Source of the DNA: Pseudomonadota bacterium
GTDB lineage: Bacteria; Pseudomonadota; Alphaproteobacteria; Rhizobiales; Rhizobiaceae
Direction of reading: 5' to 3'
Assembly: GCA_023451735.1 (NCBI GenBank)
Contig: JAEXYH010000078.1
Location: 1 to 64,000 of the forward strand
Length of the DNA: 64,000 nt
A program made the position numbers and the translations under genes. Position 1 is the stretch's first letter, and the number at the start of each line of letters is the position of its first letter. The notes beneath the pieces are model-generated. The model made no database searches. It saw nothing but the letters and a program-made list of their open reading frames with translations, and had not been told where the DNA came from. Positions 8,990-17,948 of the stretch are shown piece after piece.

Positions 8990-9350
8990 CGATTCGCAGG
9001 TCTTTCTGCTCCCGCGGTTGTCGATCACGCTCTTGTAAGACGATCTGCCCAACCCCATTAATAGAGAACGGCCACTACAGACCGTCTCTGTGAGCTTTGC
9101 CTCCACACCGATATCTCGTGCACATTCGATGCATGTTCGTAGCTGGCAATCGTCAGGTGCGATCGCTTCGTATTTGCATCCGATGGGGTGATGGGTGTTA
9201 ATTTTTGCAGGTTGGACCGTTCTCTGGCGGAATAGTGATTGCGCCGCCGCAAAGGGGGCTTAAAATCTGTGTCCAATGAACTAAGTTAGAAAGACTGGAG
9301 TTCGGCAGGCCGCAATGTTCAAGATGGTCGCCGGCACCTGGGGATGATGA
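8990..9350. promoter_or_regulatory. Upstream region of clpS
   Basis: This 361-bp non-coding stretch between the DUF3126 terminator and clpS must hold the clpSA promoter. I see no convincing -35/-10 pair and no supported gene. A 10-codon open frame at 9315-9347 ends 3 nt before clpS, but it has no ribosome-binding site of its own. Confidence 0.4.
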
Positions 9351-9707
9351 ATGATGATCGCACTGCCGATCTCGATGGAAAAAGAAAAAGATGGTGACGG
9401 GGATAACGCCAACCGCGGAACCTCGGTCATCACGCGCACGAAGCCCAAGACGAAACGCCCGAACCTGTATCGCGTACTCCTCTTGAATGACGACTATACC
9501 CCGATGGACTTCGTCATACATATTCTCGAGCGGTTCTTTCAGAAGGACAGGGAGGCTGCCACACTCATTATGCTCCACGTTCATAACCATGGCGTGGGCG
9601 AGTGCGGCATTTATACCTACGAAGTAGCGGAGACCAAGGTGAGCCAGGTGATGGACTTCGCCAGACAGCATCAGCATCCGCTACAATGTGTCATGGAAAA
9701 GAAGTGA
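9351..9707 (+). CDS. clpS: ClpS, ATP-dependent Clp protease adaptor
   Basis: This is a 118-residue adaptor that binds N-degron substrates and delivers them to ClpA. After a charged, flexible N-terminal tail of about 35 residues the ClpS fold begins. The substrate pocket is visible as [10 protein letters not shown], with the hydrophobic/His wall [12 protein letters not shown]. The start is MMIALP at 9351, or MIALP at 9354; a GGGGA lies 6-9 nt upstream. It is followed 10 bp later by clpA, whose ribosome-binding site overlaps the clpS stop, so the two are coupled. Rhizobia often carry a second clpS elsewhere. This copy is the clpA-linked one. Confidence 0.95.
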   Translation: MMIALPISMEKEKDGDGDNANRGTSVITRTKPKTKRPNLYRVLLLNDDYTPMDFVIHILERFFQKDREAATLIMLHVHNHGVGECGIYTYEVAETKVSQVMDFARQHQHPLQCVMEKK

Positions 9708-9717
9708 GGAACCCGAC

Positions 9718-12255
9718 GTGCCCACATTTTCGCCTAGTCTTGAAAAGGCGCTGCATCAGGCACTGACCTTCGCCAACGAGCGGCATCACGAATATGCCAC
9801 GCTCGAACACCTGCTTCTCGCGTTGATAGACGACGCGGATGCGGCGGCGGTCATGGGCGCTTGTAACGTCAACCTTGAAAACCTGCGCAAGACCGTTGCC
9901 GATTATGTCGACAACGAACTTGCCAACCTCGTGACCGGCTATGACGAAGACTCGAAGCCCACCTCCGGCTTCCAGCGCGTCATTCAGCGGGCGGTCATCC
10001 ATGTCCAGTCTTCCGGTCGTGAAGAAGTAACTGGTGCCAATGTGCTCGTGGCGATCTTCGCCGAGCGCGAAAGCCATGCGGCCTTCTTCCTGCAGGAGCA
10101 GGAGATGACCCGCTACGATGCGGTCAATTATATTTCTCACGGTATCGGCAAGCGGCCGGGCTCCTCCCAGACCCGTTCGCCGCGTGGATCCGAAGAGCCG
10201 GATTCTGACGCCAAGCCATCGCGCGGCGGTGAGCCGGAGGAAGGCACTGCCAAGAAGCCGCAGGATGCGCTGAAGGCCTATTGCGTCAATCTGAACGACA
10301 AGGCCAAGGATGGTCGCATCGATCCCCTGATCGGCCGCCATTCGGAGGTCAACCGGACCATTCAGGTTCTGTGCCGCCGGTCCAAGAACAACCCGCTTTA
10401 CGTGGGTGATCCGGGCGTCGGCAAGACCGCAATCGCGGAAGGTCTCGCCAAGCGCATCGTCGAAGGCAAGGTGCCGGAAGCGCTCGCGGACGCGACGATC
10501 TTCTCGCTCGACATGGGCACGTTGCTCGCTGGCACCCGTTATCGTGGTGACTTCGAAGAACGTCTGAAGCAGGTCGTCAAGGAACTGGAAGATTTTCCCG
10601 GGGCCGTTCTCTTCATCGACGAAATCCACACGGTTATCGGTGCCGGTGCGACATCCGGCGGTGCTATGGATGCGTCAAATCTGTTGAAGCCGGCTCTGTC
10701 CTCTGGCCAGATCCGCTGCATCGGTTCAACAACCTACAAGGAATATCGCCAGTTCTTCGAAAAGGACCGGGCTCTGGTCCGTCGTTTCCAGAAGATCGAC
10801 GTCAACGAACCGTCGATCGTCGATGCGATCGAGATCATGAAGGGCCTGAAGCCTTATTTCGAGGACTATCACAAGCTTCGCTATACCAACGAGGCGATCA
10901 AGTCGGCCGTCGAACTGTCGGCCCGCTACATCTCCGACCGCAAGCTGCCGGACAAGGCGATCGACGTGATCGACGAGACCGGTGCGGCGCAGATGCTGCT
11001 GCCGGCGTCCAAGCGCCGCAAGTTGATCACCGAGAAGGAGATCGAGGCAACCATCGCGACGATGGCGCGGATACCGCCTAAAACCGTTTCCAAGGATGAT
11101 GAGGCTGTTCTCGCCAATCTGGAAAAGGAACTGCGGTCCGTCGTCTACGGCCAGGATGCGGCGATCGAAGCACTTTCGACCGCGATCAAGCTGGCGCGTG
11201 CCGGCCTGCGCGAGCCAAACAAGCCGATCGGTTCCTACGTCTTTTCCGGCCCGACAGGCGTCGGCAAGACGGAAGTTGCCAAGCAGCTTGCGGCCTCGCT
11301 CGGCGTGGAATTGCTGCGCTTCGACATGTCGGAATATATGGAACGCCACACGGTCTCGCGACTGCTCGGCGCGCCTCCCGGTTATGTCGGCTTCGATCAG
11401 GGTGGTCTTTTGACCGATCAGGTCGATCAGCATCCGCATAGCGTGCTTCTTCTCGATGAAATCGAGAAGGCGCATCCGGATATCTACAATATCCTGCTGC
11501 AGGTCATGGACCACGGTTCGCTGACAGACCACAACGGCAAGAAGATCGACTTCCGTAATGTCATCCTGATCATGACGACCAATGCGGGCGCTTCGGAAAT
11601 GGCCAAGGCAGCCTTCGGCTTCGGTTCTTCCAAGCGTACCGGTGAAGACGAAGAGGCATTGAACCGCCTGTTCACGCCGGAATTCCGCAACCGTCTCGAC
11701 GCGACGATCCCGTTCGCGCCGCTGCCGACGGCGGTCATTCATCAGGTCGTGCAGAAGTTCGTCATGCAGCTGGAAACGCAGCTGTCAGAACGTAATGTCA
11801 CGTTCGACCTGCATGAGGATGCGATCGCCTGGCTGGCCGACAAGGGTTACGACGAAAAGATGGGCGCGCGTCCATTGTCCCGCGTGATCCAGGAATACAT
11901 CAAGAAGCCGCTCGCCAACGAGATCCTGTTTGGTGCGCTGCGCAAGGGTGGTGTGGTCCGCGTCACAGTCGGCAAAGACGAAAACGGCAAGGACAAGCTG
12001 GTGCTCGACTCCATTCCTGAGGCGGTGCCGGTGAAGCCGAAACCGGAGGCCGAAGTGGAGGAGGCTTCTGAAGAGGCAAAGGCCAAGGTCACCAAGCCGA
12101 AGGCCGCCAAGAAGTCCTCGACCAAGGGCAAGGATGGCGGCAAAGGCGCAACGGTTGCCAAGGCAAAGGCAGAAGACGACGGTGATGTGATTGCTGAGGA
12201 GGCTCCGAAGCCGCGCAAGGGCAGTACGGTTCCGCGGGTTCCGAAAGCCAAGTAA
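9718..12255 (+). CDS. clpA: ClpA, AAA+ unfoldase of the ClpAP protease
   Basis: This is an 845-residue Clp/Hsp100 ATPase. A Clp-N domain (SLEKALHQALTFANERHHEY, residues 1-145) precedes AAA domain 1 with Walker A GDPGVGKT at about 230 and Walker B VLFIDEIHT. AAA domain 2 has Walker A GPTGVGKT at about 511 and LLLDEIEKAHPDI. There is no ClpB-type coiled-coil middle domain, so it is ClpA rather than ClpB or ClpC. It starts with GTG at 9718: GAGGA overlaps the clpS stop 8 nt upstream, and homology begins VPTFSPSLEKAL. After the conserved C-terminus comes a tail of about 75 residues rich in Lys, Ala, Glu and Pro, probably disordered. It unfolds substrates for ClpP, which is not in this window. Confidence 0.96.
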   Translation: MPTFSPSLEKALHQALTFANERHHEYATLEHLLLALIDDADAAAVMGACNVNLENLRKTVADYVDNELANLVTGYDEDSKPTSGFQRVIQRAVIHVQSSGREEVTGANVLVAIFAERESHAAFFLQEQEMTRYDAVNYISHGIGKRPGSSQTRSPRGSEEPDSDAKPSRGGEPEEGTAKKPQDALKAYCVNLNDKAKDGRIDPLIGRHSEVNRTIQVLCRRSKNNPLYVGDPGVGKTAIAEGLAKRIVEGKVPEALADATIFSLDMGTLLAGTRYRGDFEERLKQVVKELEDFPGAVLFIDEIHTVIGAGATSGGAMDASNLLKPALSSGQIRCIGSTTYKEYRQFFEKDRALVRRFQKIDVNEPSIVDAIEIMKGLKPYFEDYHKLRYTNEAIKSAVELSARYISDRKLPDKAIDVIDETGAAQMLLPASKRRKLITEKEIEATIATMARIPPKTVSKDDEAVLANLEKELRSVVYGQDAAIEALSTAIKLARAGLREPNKPIGSYVFSGPTGVGKTEVAKQLAASLGVELLRFDMSEYMERHTVSRLLGAPPGYVGFDQGGLLTDQVDQHPHSVLLLDEIEKAHPDIYNILLQVMDHGSLTDHNGKKIDFRNVILIMTTNAGASEMAKAAFGFGSSKRTGEDEEALNRLFTPEFRNRLDATIPFAPLPTAVIHQVVQKFVMQLETQLSERNVTFDLHEDAIAWLADKGYDEKMGARPLSRVIQEYIKKPLANEILFGALRKGGVVRVTVGKDENGKDKLVLDSIPEAVPVKPKPEAEVEEASEEAKAKVTKPKAAKKSSTKGKDGGKGATVAKAKAEDDGDVIAEEAPKPRKGSTVPRVPKAK

Positions 12256-12277
12256 TTGCTCTCATATCGATTGAATG

Positions 12278-12313
12278 AAAGATGCCGGGCTTGTCCCGGC
12301 ATCTTTGTGTTTG
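12278..12313 (+). terminator. Intrinsic terminator of clpSA
   Basis: A 12-bp perfect stem (12278-12289 with 12295-12306, 5-nt loop) runs into a T-rich tail (TTTGTGTTT), 22 bp after the clpA stop. Confidence 0.88.
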
Positions 12314-12343
12314 TAGGCATGGATTTGATCAACAACAAATGGA

Positions 12344-13099
12344 ATGCCGATGTCTGCAGAGCAGCGCGTGGAGCGCGGCAGCTTGAAATGGTTCCTGACA
12401 GGCATGCGCGGCGTCCTGTCTCTTCCTGCCATAATTCTCATGACATCCTATGTCGGCTTCAGCGCATTCGCGCTTCAGGCGGGGTTGACGCGTTCGGAAG
12501 CCGTGTTGATGACACTCGGTATCTGGGCCTTGCCCGCGCAGATGATCCTGGTCGGTTCGATGATCGGCGGAGCCAATATCGCAGCTTCGTTTCTCGCGGT
12601 CACGCTATCGTCAATCCGGATGATGCCGATGGTGGCGTCGATCGTTCCGGAAATGCGCACGTCCAGGACGCCTGTCTGGCTGTTGCTGTTACTGTCGCAT
12701 TTCATCGCCATCACGTCATGGGTATTTGCCTCGACCCGGCTGCGTGATGTCCCGCGCGAATACCGCGTCGCTTTCTTTGCCGGTTTCGGTATTACACTGA
12801 CCTCAACCTGCGCGCTGATCGTCGGTGTCAGCTACGGTATCGTTTCGCAGTTTCCGCCGATCGTTGCCGGGGCGCTTTTCATGCTGACGCCGGTCTATTT
12901 CATCTCGTCGATCTGGGCGAGCGCCAAGCAGTTCGTGGTCAAGATCGCCTTCGTCATCGGCATCGTGCTCGGTCCCGCTCTGGCACTCGTCGTGCCGCAG
13001 TTCGACGTTCTGCTCGCGGGTGTCGGCGGCGGAACCGTCGCTTATCTGATCGACCGCTACCGGCGTCATCGTCAGCGGGTCGTGGAGGAGGGCATCTGA
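12344..13099 (+). CDS. AzlC family branched-chain amino-acid exporter subunit
   Basis: This is a 251-residue polytopic membrane protein of the AzlC/YgaZ family. Family-like segments are the N-terminal GMRGVLSLPAIILMTSYVGFSAFA, with the exporter-type small-residue helix, and TLGIWALPAQMILVGSM. About eight hydrophobic helices are visible. Together with the AzlD partner encoded immediately downstream it would export branched-chain amino acids (or a related amino acid) through the inner membrane. Starts at 12344 and 12350 are both possible; neither has a strong ribosome-binding site. The 1-bp overlap with azlD indicates coupled translation. Confidence 0.85.
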   Translation: MPMSAEQRVERGSLKWFLTGMRGVLSLPAIILMTSYVGFSAFALQAGLTRSEAVLMTLGIWALPAQMILVGSMIGGANIAASFLAVTLSSIRMMPMVASIVPEMRTSRTPVWLLLLLSHFIAITSWVFASTRLRDVPREYRVAFFAGFGITLTSTCALIVGVSYGIVSQFPPIVAGALFMLTPVYFISSIWASAKQFVVKIAFVIGIVLGPALALVVPQFDVLLAGVGGGTVAYLIDRYRRHRQRVVEEGI

Positions 13100-13437
13100 T
13101 GCTGGAAGAATACTGGACCTATGTCCTGATCGTCGTCGCGGGTTTCATCGCGACGGATTTCTGGCGCTGGCTCGGCGTGCTTGCTGGCAATCGGCTCAAT
13201 GAAGAGTCCGAGGCGCTGAGCTGGGTGAGGGCGGTTGCGACGGCTCTTGTTATGGCAGTCACCGCCAAGCTGATCGTTTTTCCGACTGGCGTGCTTGCAG
13301 ATTCACCGCTCTGGCTAAGGCTCGCGTCTGCCGGGATCGGCTTTTCGGTATTCCTGGCAACCGGAAAAAAGGTGGCGGTCGGCGTCATTGTGCCAATCGC
13401 CGTCCTTGTGGCGGGCCTTTTTCTGCTTGAAACCTAA
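13099..13437 (+). CDS. AzlD family small transporter subunit
   Basis: This is a 112-residue protein with four predicted hydrophobic helices and the AzlD/YgaH family layout (YVLIVVAGFIATDFWRWLGVLAG near the N-terminus, KLIVFPTGVLAD in the middle). It is the small obligatory partner of the AzlC-type protein. The ATG at 13099 shares its A with the TGA of azlC. The stop codon lies 1 bp from the stop of the convergent HIT gene. Confidence 0.83.
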   Translation: MLEEYWTYVLIVVAGFIATDFWRWLGVLAGNRLNEESEALSWVRAVATALVMAVTAKLIVFPTGVLADSPLWLRLASAGIGFSVFLATGKKVAVGVIVPIAVLVAGLFLLET

Positions 13438-13438
13438 A

Positions 13439-13861
13439 TCAGGCGCCAAGCGCGTCAACCAGCTTCTTGGCATTGGCGGCCAACACTGCGTTATCTTCCA
13501 TCTGACCGCTATGCGGCTTCAGGCTCGTGCCTTCATAACGCGGGATGATGTGGAAATGCAGGTGATAGACGGTCTGACCGGCTGCCTGCTCATTGAATTG
13601 CGTGACGGTGATGCCATCCGCCTCGAAAGCATCCTTGGCCGCATTGGCCAGTTTCTGCACGATCGGAATGACTTTCGACAGGATTGCCGGATCGGCATCC
13701 AGAATATTGCGCGATGGCACCTTTGGTATCACCAGAAGGTGACCTGGGGATTGGGGCATGACATCCATAAAGGCCAGCGTGTCGGCATCCTCGTAAATGC
13801 GATGGCAGGGAATTTCGCCACGCAGGATCTTTGCGAAGATATTGTTGTCGTCGTAGCTCAT
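13439..13861 (-). CDS. HIT family protein (histidine triad nucleotide hydrolase)
   Basis: This is a 140-residue protein of the Hint branch. Motifs are DNNIFAKILRGEIPCHRIYED at the N-terminus and the histidine triad HLHFH (His100, His102, His104) followed by IIPRYEG. Members hydrolyse nucleoside phosphoramidates or adenylated intermediates; the in vivo substrate is usually unknown. The start is supported by GAGAGGA upstream. Monocistronic, convergent with azlD. Confidence 0.92.
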   Translation of the reverse strand: MSYDDNNIFAKILRGEIPCHRIYEDADTLAFMDVMPQSPGHLLVIPKVPSRNILDADPAILSKVIPIVQKLANAAKDAFEADGITVTQFNEQAAGQTVYHLHFHIIPRYEGTSLKPHSGQMEDNAVLAANAKKLVDALGA

Positions 13862-13982
13862 GGAAGTCCTCTCCTGTTCTTCGGAGCTTTTCCGCCTTTC
13901 TTCGAAACGCGAAACCGCTCTACTTCTTTCAACGCAATTCCGGATGCAAAGCCGGGTCCCATTTTTGCTGGAATTGCTTCGT

Positions 13983-15179
13983 TCAGTCGTCCTGCTGCCG
14001 TTCGCCCTTGCGGAATGGGCTGTGTTCGGACAGATATTCGTTCATTCCGTCGACTTCCTGCCGTTCACGCTCAAGATAGTCGGCAATCGCGCGTCGCAGG
14101 CCCGGATGGGCGATGTAATGCATGGAATGGGTGGTGACGGGAAGATAACCGCGGGCGAGCTTGTGTTCGCCCTGGGCGCCTGCTTCGACCTGCTTCAAGC
14201 CCTTGGCGAGCGCGAAGTCGATGGCTTGGTGATAACAGACTTCGAAATGCAGGAAGGGGTGATCCTCGATGCAGCCCCAGTGGCGACCGTAGAGCGTATC
14301 GCCGCCGATGAAGTTGATCGCGCCGGCAATATAGCGGCCGTCGCGTTTCGCCATGACGAGCAGAATGTCGTCGGCCATGCGGGTGCCGATCAGCGAATAG
14401 AAGCTGCGGGTGAGATAGGGGCGTCCCCATTTGCGGCCGCCAGTATCCATGTAGAAGGTGAAGAACTGGTCCCAGATCTCCTCGCTTAGGTCGGATCCTG
14501 TCAGCCAGTCGATTGTGATGCCATTTTCCACGGCCGCGCGGCGTTCCTTCTTCAACGCCTTGCGCTTGCGTGACGCCAGTGTCTCTAGAAAGGCGTCGTG
14601 ATTGGCATAGCCTTCGTTGATGAAGTGGAATTGCTGGTCGGTGCGGTGCAAATATTCAGCGTTATCGAAAATTTCGACCTCGTTCTGAGGCACGAAAGTT
14701 ACGTGCGCGGAAGATATTCCGATCTGTCGTGTCACCTCCTGGAGACCTGCAGCAAGCGTTGCCTGCATCGTCTCGCGGTCATAACCGGCAGCGACCAGAA
14801 GGCGAGGGCCGGTGGCAGGCGTGAAGGGGATGGCGCATTGCAGTTTCGGATAATAACGCCCGCCGGCGCGTTCGAACGCATCCGCCCAGCCATGATCGAA
14901 GACATATTCGCCCTGGCTGTGGCTTTTCAAATAGGCGGGAATAGCGCCGATCAGCGTGCCAGCCCCGTTTTCGAGGAGGACGTGATGGCCATGCCAGCCT
15001 GTCTTGGCTGTGGCTGATCCGGACTCTTCCAGAGCCGAGAGAAAAGCATGGGAGAGGAAGGGATTATAAGGAATTTCCCCGGAGGAGCTTGCCTTTGAGG
15101 CACCCGAAAGCCTCGACCAGCTTTCGGGGCTGATCGCGGCTAATGATTTTTCGATGCGGATCGTGAGGTTTTCGGTCAT
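13983..15179 (-). CDS. FemAB/GNAT-like N-acyltransferase (DUF482 family)
   Basis: This is a 398-residue soluble protein. It shows NPFLSHAFLSALEESGSA, WHGHHVLLENGAGTLIGAIPAYLKSHS and YYPKLQCAIPFTPATGPRLL, the hallmark segments of the DUF482 family of GNAT-fold proteins, distantly related to FemAB peptidyl transferases. A second GNAT-like half holds VMAKRDGRYIAGAINFIGGD and YGRHWGC. Function is not established; proteins of this family have been proposed to act in peptidoglycan or other acylation. It lies 121 bp downstream of the HIT gene on the same strand, so cotranscription is possible but weak. Confidence 0.8.
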   Translation of the reverse strand: MTENLTIRIEKSLAAISPESWSRLSGASKASSSGEIPYNPFLSHAFLSALEESGSATAKTGWHGHHVLLENGAGTLIGAIPAYLKSHSQGEYVFDHGWADAFERAGGRYYPKLQCAIPFTPATGPRLLVAAGYDRETMQATLAAGLQEVTRQIGISSAHVTFVPQNEVEIFDNAEYLHRTDQQFHFINEGYANHDAFLETLASRKRKALKKERRAAVENGITIDWLTGSDLSEEIWDQFFTFYMDTGGRKWGRPYLTRSFYSLIGTRMADDILLVMAKRDGRYIAGAINFIGGDTLYGRHWGCIEDHPFLHFEVCYHQAIDFALAKGLKQVEAGAQGEHKLARGYLPVTTHSMHYIAHPGLRRAIADYLERERQEVDGMNEYLSEHSPFRKGERQQDD

Positions 15180-15289
15180 TTCTGAATATTCATGACTTGC
15201 CGTTACGCCCCGCAGGATACGGGACGCATAAACTTCAACGCTTACGCATATTGGCCATCGACGATCCTGTCGATCTCGAATGTGATGCG

Positions 15290-16018
15290 CTAGCGCGCCG
15301 TAACCTCACGCGGGTCGAACCCTTCGAAAGTTATCTGGTCGCCATGAAGATAGCTATGCACGAGCGCGTTTTCATCCCTGACAGTCCAGGTAATGACCGG
15401 AATGCCGGCACGTCGCTGGGCGGTGATGAAGGAATTCGGCAGATGCGGCCAGTGGTAGGAGATAAAATCCAGGCCGAGTTGCATGGCCTCATCGTGCTGG
15501 AAGTACTCTTCCGGCTTATCGCCCATCGCGGTCAGGCCGAGCGGGTAAGGCGCGCCAACCTTTTTGAGATCGCGAAGAATGTGGTGGTCGAAGCTCATCA
15601 GAGCGACCTTGCCCTGATAGCCTTCCAATACGTCAAGCACGTCCTCGACGAAGCCATTGTCCTCTTCCTCCGTGCGCCCCTTGATCTCGATGATGAGAGG
15701 CACGCGGCCTGCAACGAGATCGAGCATCTGCTTCAGAGTGGGGATCTTGTCGGCCGTGCCGCCTACTGCAAGCAGACCGAGTTCGGAGGCTGTCCGCTCC
15801 CGTACATCGCCCTGGATGCCGCAGACGCGTTCCAGCTTGTCGTCATGAAAAACCATGGGGATGCTGTCGGCGGAGAGCTGAAGGTCGCATTCGATGGCAA
15901 AGCCGGCATCCGCCGCTCGGGAAAAGGCGGTGAGTGTGTTTTCCCATACCGCCTTGTTCATGTCGTGATAGCCGCGGTGAGCGACAGGGACGTCCTTGAT
16001 CCAGGATGCGGAAGTCAT
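15290..16018 (-). CDS. Glycerophosphodiester phosphodiesterase
   Basis: This is a 242-residue GDPD-domain enzyme with the catalytic N-terminal VAHRG motif (His14, Arg15), the metal-binding ECDLQLSAD pair and the VFHDDKLERVCG segment containing the second catalytic His. There is no signal peptide, so it is cytoplasmic. It would release glycerol 3-phosphate from deacylated phospholipids. The start overlaps the ridA stop in an ATGA junction, indicating an operon. In the UgpQ family the genes usually accompany ugp transporters; none is present here. Confidence 0.92.
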   Translation of the reverse strand: MTSASWIKDVPVAHRGYHDMNKAVWENTLTAFSRAADAGFAIECDLQLSADSIPMVFHDDKLERVCGIQGDVRERTASELGLLAVGGTADKIPTLKQMLDLVAGRVPLIIEIKGRTEEEDNGFVEDVLDVLEGYQGKVALMSFDHHILRDLKKVGAPYPLGLTAMGDKPEEYFQHDEAMQLGLDFISYHWPHLPNSFITAQRRAGIPVITWTVRDENALVHSYLHGDQITFEGFDPREVTAR

Positions 16019-16485
16019 GCTTCGATCTCGATGATGGCTTCGACCTCGACGGCGGCATTGAATGGCAGGCCGGCCATGCCGACGGCCGAGCGGGCGTGCT
16101 TGCCGGCGTCGCCGAAGACGTTGGCGATCAGGTTGGATGCGCCATTGGTCACGAGGTGTTGTTCAGTGAAGCCCGGGGCGGAGGCGACGAAGCTGGTCAG
16201 CTTGACGAACTGGCGGATGCGGCCGAGATCGCCACCGAGGGCGGCCTTTGCCTGGGCGATGACATTGATGGCGCAGAGTTCCGCGGCGCGCTGGCCTTTT
16301 GCTACGTCAATCTCGGCACCGAGAAGACCGAGCGCGGCGATCTTGCCTTCTTCGAGCGGGAGCTGACCGGAGACGTAGAGCATGTTGCCGCTGATGCGGG
16401 TCGGCAGATAATTTGCGGCAGGGGCAGCAGCTACGGGGAGGGTAATACCAAGTTCCTTCAAGCGGCTTTCGATGGCATCGGACAT
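16015..16485 (-). CDS. RidA family protein (reactive imine/enamine deaminase)
   Basis: This is a 156-residue YjgF/YER057c/UK114 family protein. Typical features are LYVSGQLPLEEGKIA, AINVIAQAKAALGGDLGRI and the conserved GMAGLPFNAAVEVEAI end. Family members hydrolyse 2-aminoacrylate-type enamines released by PLP enzymes. This longer version lacks the usual Arg-rich RxxxAVxxLP ending in its strict form (RSAVGMAGLP is seen), so it belongs to a divergent subgroup. The start at 16485 has GGAG 9 nt upstream; the longer open frame is not supported. It is the first gene of the ridA-gdpD pair and is divergent from eipB. Confidence 0.87.
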   Translation of the reverse strand: MSDAIESRLKELGITLPVAAAPAANYLPTRISGNMLYVSGQLPLEEGKIAALGLLGAEIDVAKGQRAAELCAINVIAQAKAALGGDLGRIRQFVKLTSFVASAPGFTEQHLVTNGASNLIANVFGDAGKHARSAVGMAGLPFNAAVEVEAIIEIEA

Positions 16486-16594
16486 TTCGGTCTCCGGTTT
16501 GTTGTCAAGCGTACAAAAATCCTTCATCAAGGTCATAACCTTGGCTGATGGCGTTCTTATAACACCCGCGCCCGAGTCCAACAGGAGAATATGA

Positions 16595-17437
16595 ATGCTG
16601 CGCATGAGCCTCGCGCTGTTCCTCGTCACCGGTGCCGGTGTCGCCTCCGCTGCGCCGATCAGCGCCGATAGTGCTGCGCGCCTGCTTATTCCTCACAGGG
16701 CCGTCTATGACCTCAAGCTCAAGGATGCGTCCGAACGATCGGGTATCGAAGGCATGTTTGGCCGTATGGTCTATGAATTCAACGGCTCAGCCTGCACCGG
16801 ATTCACGACGAACTTCCGCCTTGTCACGAAGATCAGCACCGGCGAGGAGACGCGTGTCAGCGACCAGCAGACCAAGACGTTTGAAGACCTGTCGGCCAAG
16901 CAGTTCCATTTTGAGACCAAATCCTTCACCGACGAGCAGCTGGACAAGAGTGTGACCGGAGATGCGAGCGAAGGCGAGGGCAAGGTCAAGGTCGAGTTGC
17001 AGGGGGCAAATGTCAGGGAAGTGGACCTGCCGACAAGCACCTTTCCGACCAGTCACATGCTCGACATCATCCAGCAGGCCAAAGAGAACAAGCGTATCTT
17101 CGAGACGCGCGTCTTCGATGGCTCGGAAAACGGCGATCAGGCTCTCCTGACCTCTACGGTGATCGGCAAAGCGGAAACGCCGGAAAAGAGCGATGCCGAG
17201 GCAGGGGCTGCCGGCGAATTTGCCAAGACAGCCTATTGGCCTGTGACTATCGCCTATTTCAATGATGGTGCAGCCGGAGATCCTACGCCGGTCTACAATA
17301 TGTCATTCAAGCTTTACGAGAACGGCATCACCCGCGACCTGACCATGGACTACGGGGATTTTTCGCTGGAGGGCAGTCTGGTGAAGCTGGAATTGCTGAA
17401 GACGCAGCAGGACCCATGTCCCGCAGTGCCACATTAG
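16595..17437 (+). CDS. eipB: EipB-like periplasmic envelope integrity protein (DUF1849)
   Basis: This is a 280-residue exported protein with signal peptide MLRMSLALFLVTGAGVASAA (cleavage near residue 20). It contains LLIPHRAVYDLKL at the mature N-terminus and NGSACTGF with Cys67, and ends KTQQDPCPAVPH with Cys275. The pair of cysteines near the two ends matches the conserved disulfide reported for Brucella EipB, a spiral-like beta-sheet protein that supports envelope integrity. AGGAG stands 8 nt before the ATG. It is divergent from ridA. Function by homology is maintenance of the cell envelope; the biochemical role is not known. Confidence 0.88.
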   Translation: MLRMSLALFLVTGAGVASAAPISADSAARLLIPHRAVYDLKLKDASERSGIEGMFGRMVYEFNGSACTGFTTNFRLVTKISTGEETRVSDQQTKTFEDLSAKQFHFETKSFTDEQLDKSVTGDASEGEGKVKVELQGANVREVDLPTSTFPTSHMLDIIQQAKENKRIFETRVFDGSENGDQALLTSTVIGKAETPEKSDAEAGAAGEFAKTAYWPVTIAYFNDGAAGDPTPVYNMSFKLYENGITRDLTMDYGDFSLEGSLVKLELLKTQQDPCPAVPH

Positions 17438-17552
17438 GATCGGGTTTTCCATGTCCCTGACACACGAGGTCGCAGTACCGAATGTGTGCATGACAATACT
17501 CGACACGTTATTGGATTCATGTCTGTAGTTGCCCCGCAATAAGGAGTGATTC

Positions 17553-17750
17553 ATGGCGCTGATCGGATTCAAAAATACCCACAATCAAGAAGTCTACATT
17601 AATCCGGCGCAGATCCTTTATGTGATGCCCTTCGAAGAGGGAGTGACGATCGTCACGTTTGCCGCGGTCAATGGCGCCGGGCAACCGCATACGATTTATG
17701 TCCGCGGCGGTATCGAGCAGGTCCGCCAGAGGCTGGGGGCAAAAGCCTGA
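17553..17750 (+). CDS. Small conserved-looking hypothetical protein
   Basis: This is a 65-residue protein beginning MALIGFKNTHNQEVYINPAQ and containing YVMPFEEGVTIVTFAA and YVRGGIEQVRQRL. An ideal AAGGAG lies upstream of the ATG, and codon use resembles that of neighbouring genes. The pattern of alternating short beta strands recalls small one-domain barrels that bind nucleic acid or cofactors, but I do not recognise the family. There is no membrane segment or cysteine. It sits alone between eipB and rpsB. Confidence 0.7.
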   Translation: MALIGFKNTHNQEVYINPAQILYVMPFEEGVTIVTFAAVNGAGQPHTIYVRGGIEQVRQRLGAKA

Positions 17751-17948
17751 CGGATTTTCAACGCTGTCGTGCGCTGAAAGCTGTACCGCAACGCTTGCAA
17801 TTTCCCGCAATCGCCTGTATGGGCACGACCATTCCACACGTAAGGCATGGGATCATCCGGGAGAAATCCGGATTTTTCCGCCCGGTGGCACCTTCGAAGA
17901 GGGTGCTGTTCGCCTTGCGGAGGTTCAACCGGAAAAGGATAACTAGGC

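Noticed and set aside
9315..9347. 10-codon leader peptide before clpS
   Set aside because: No ribosome-binding site, no regulatory codon run, and it could arise by chance.
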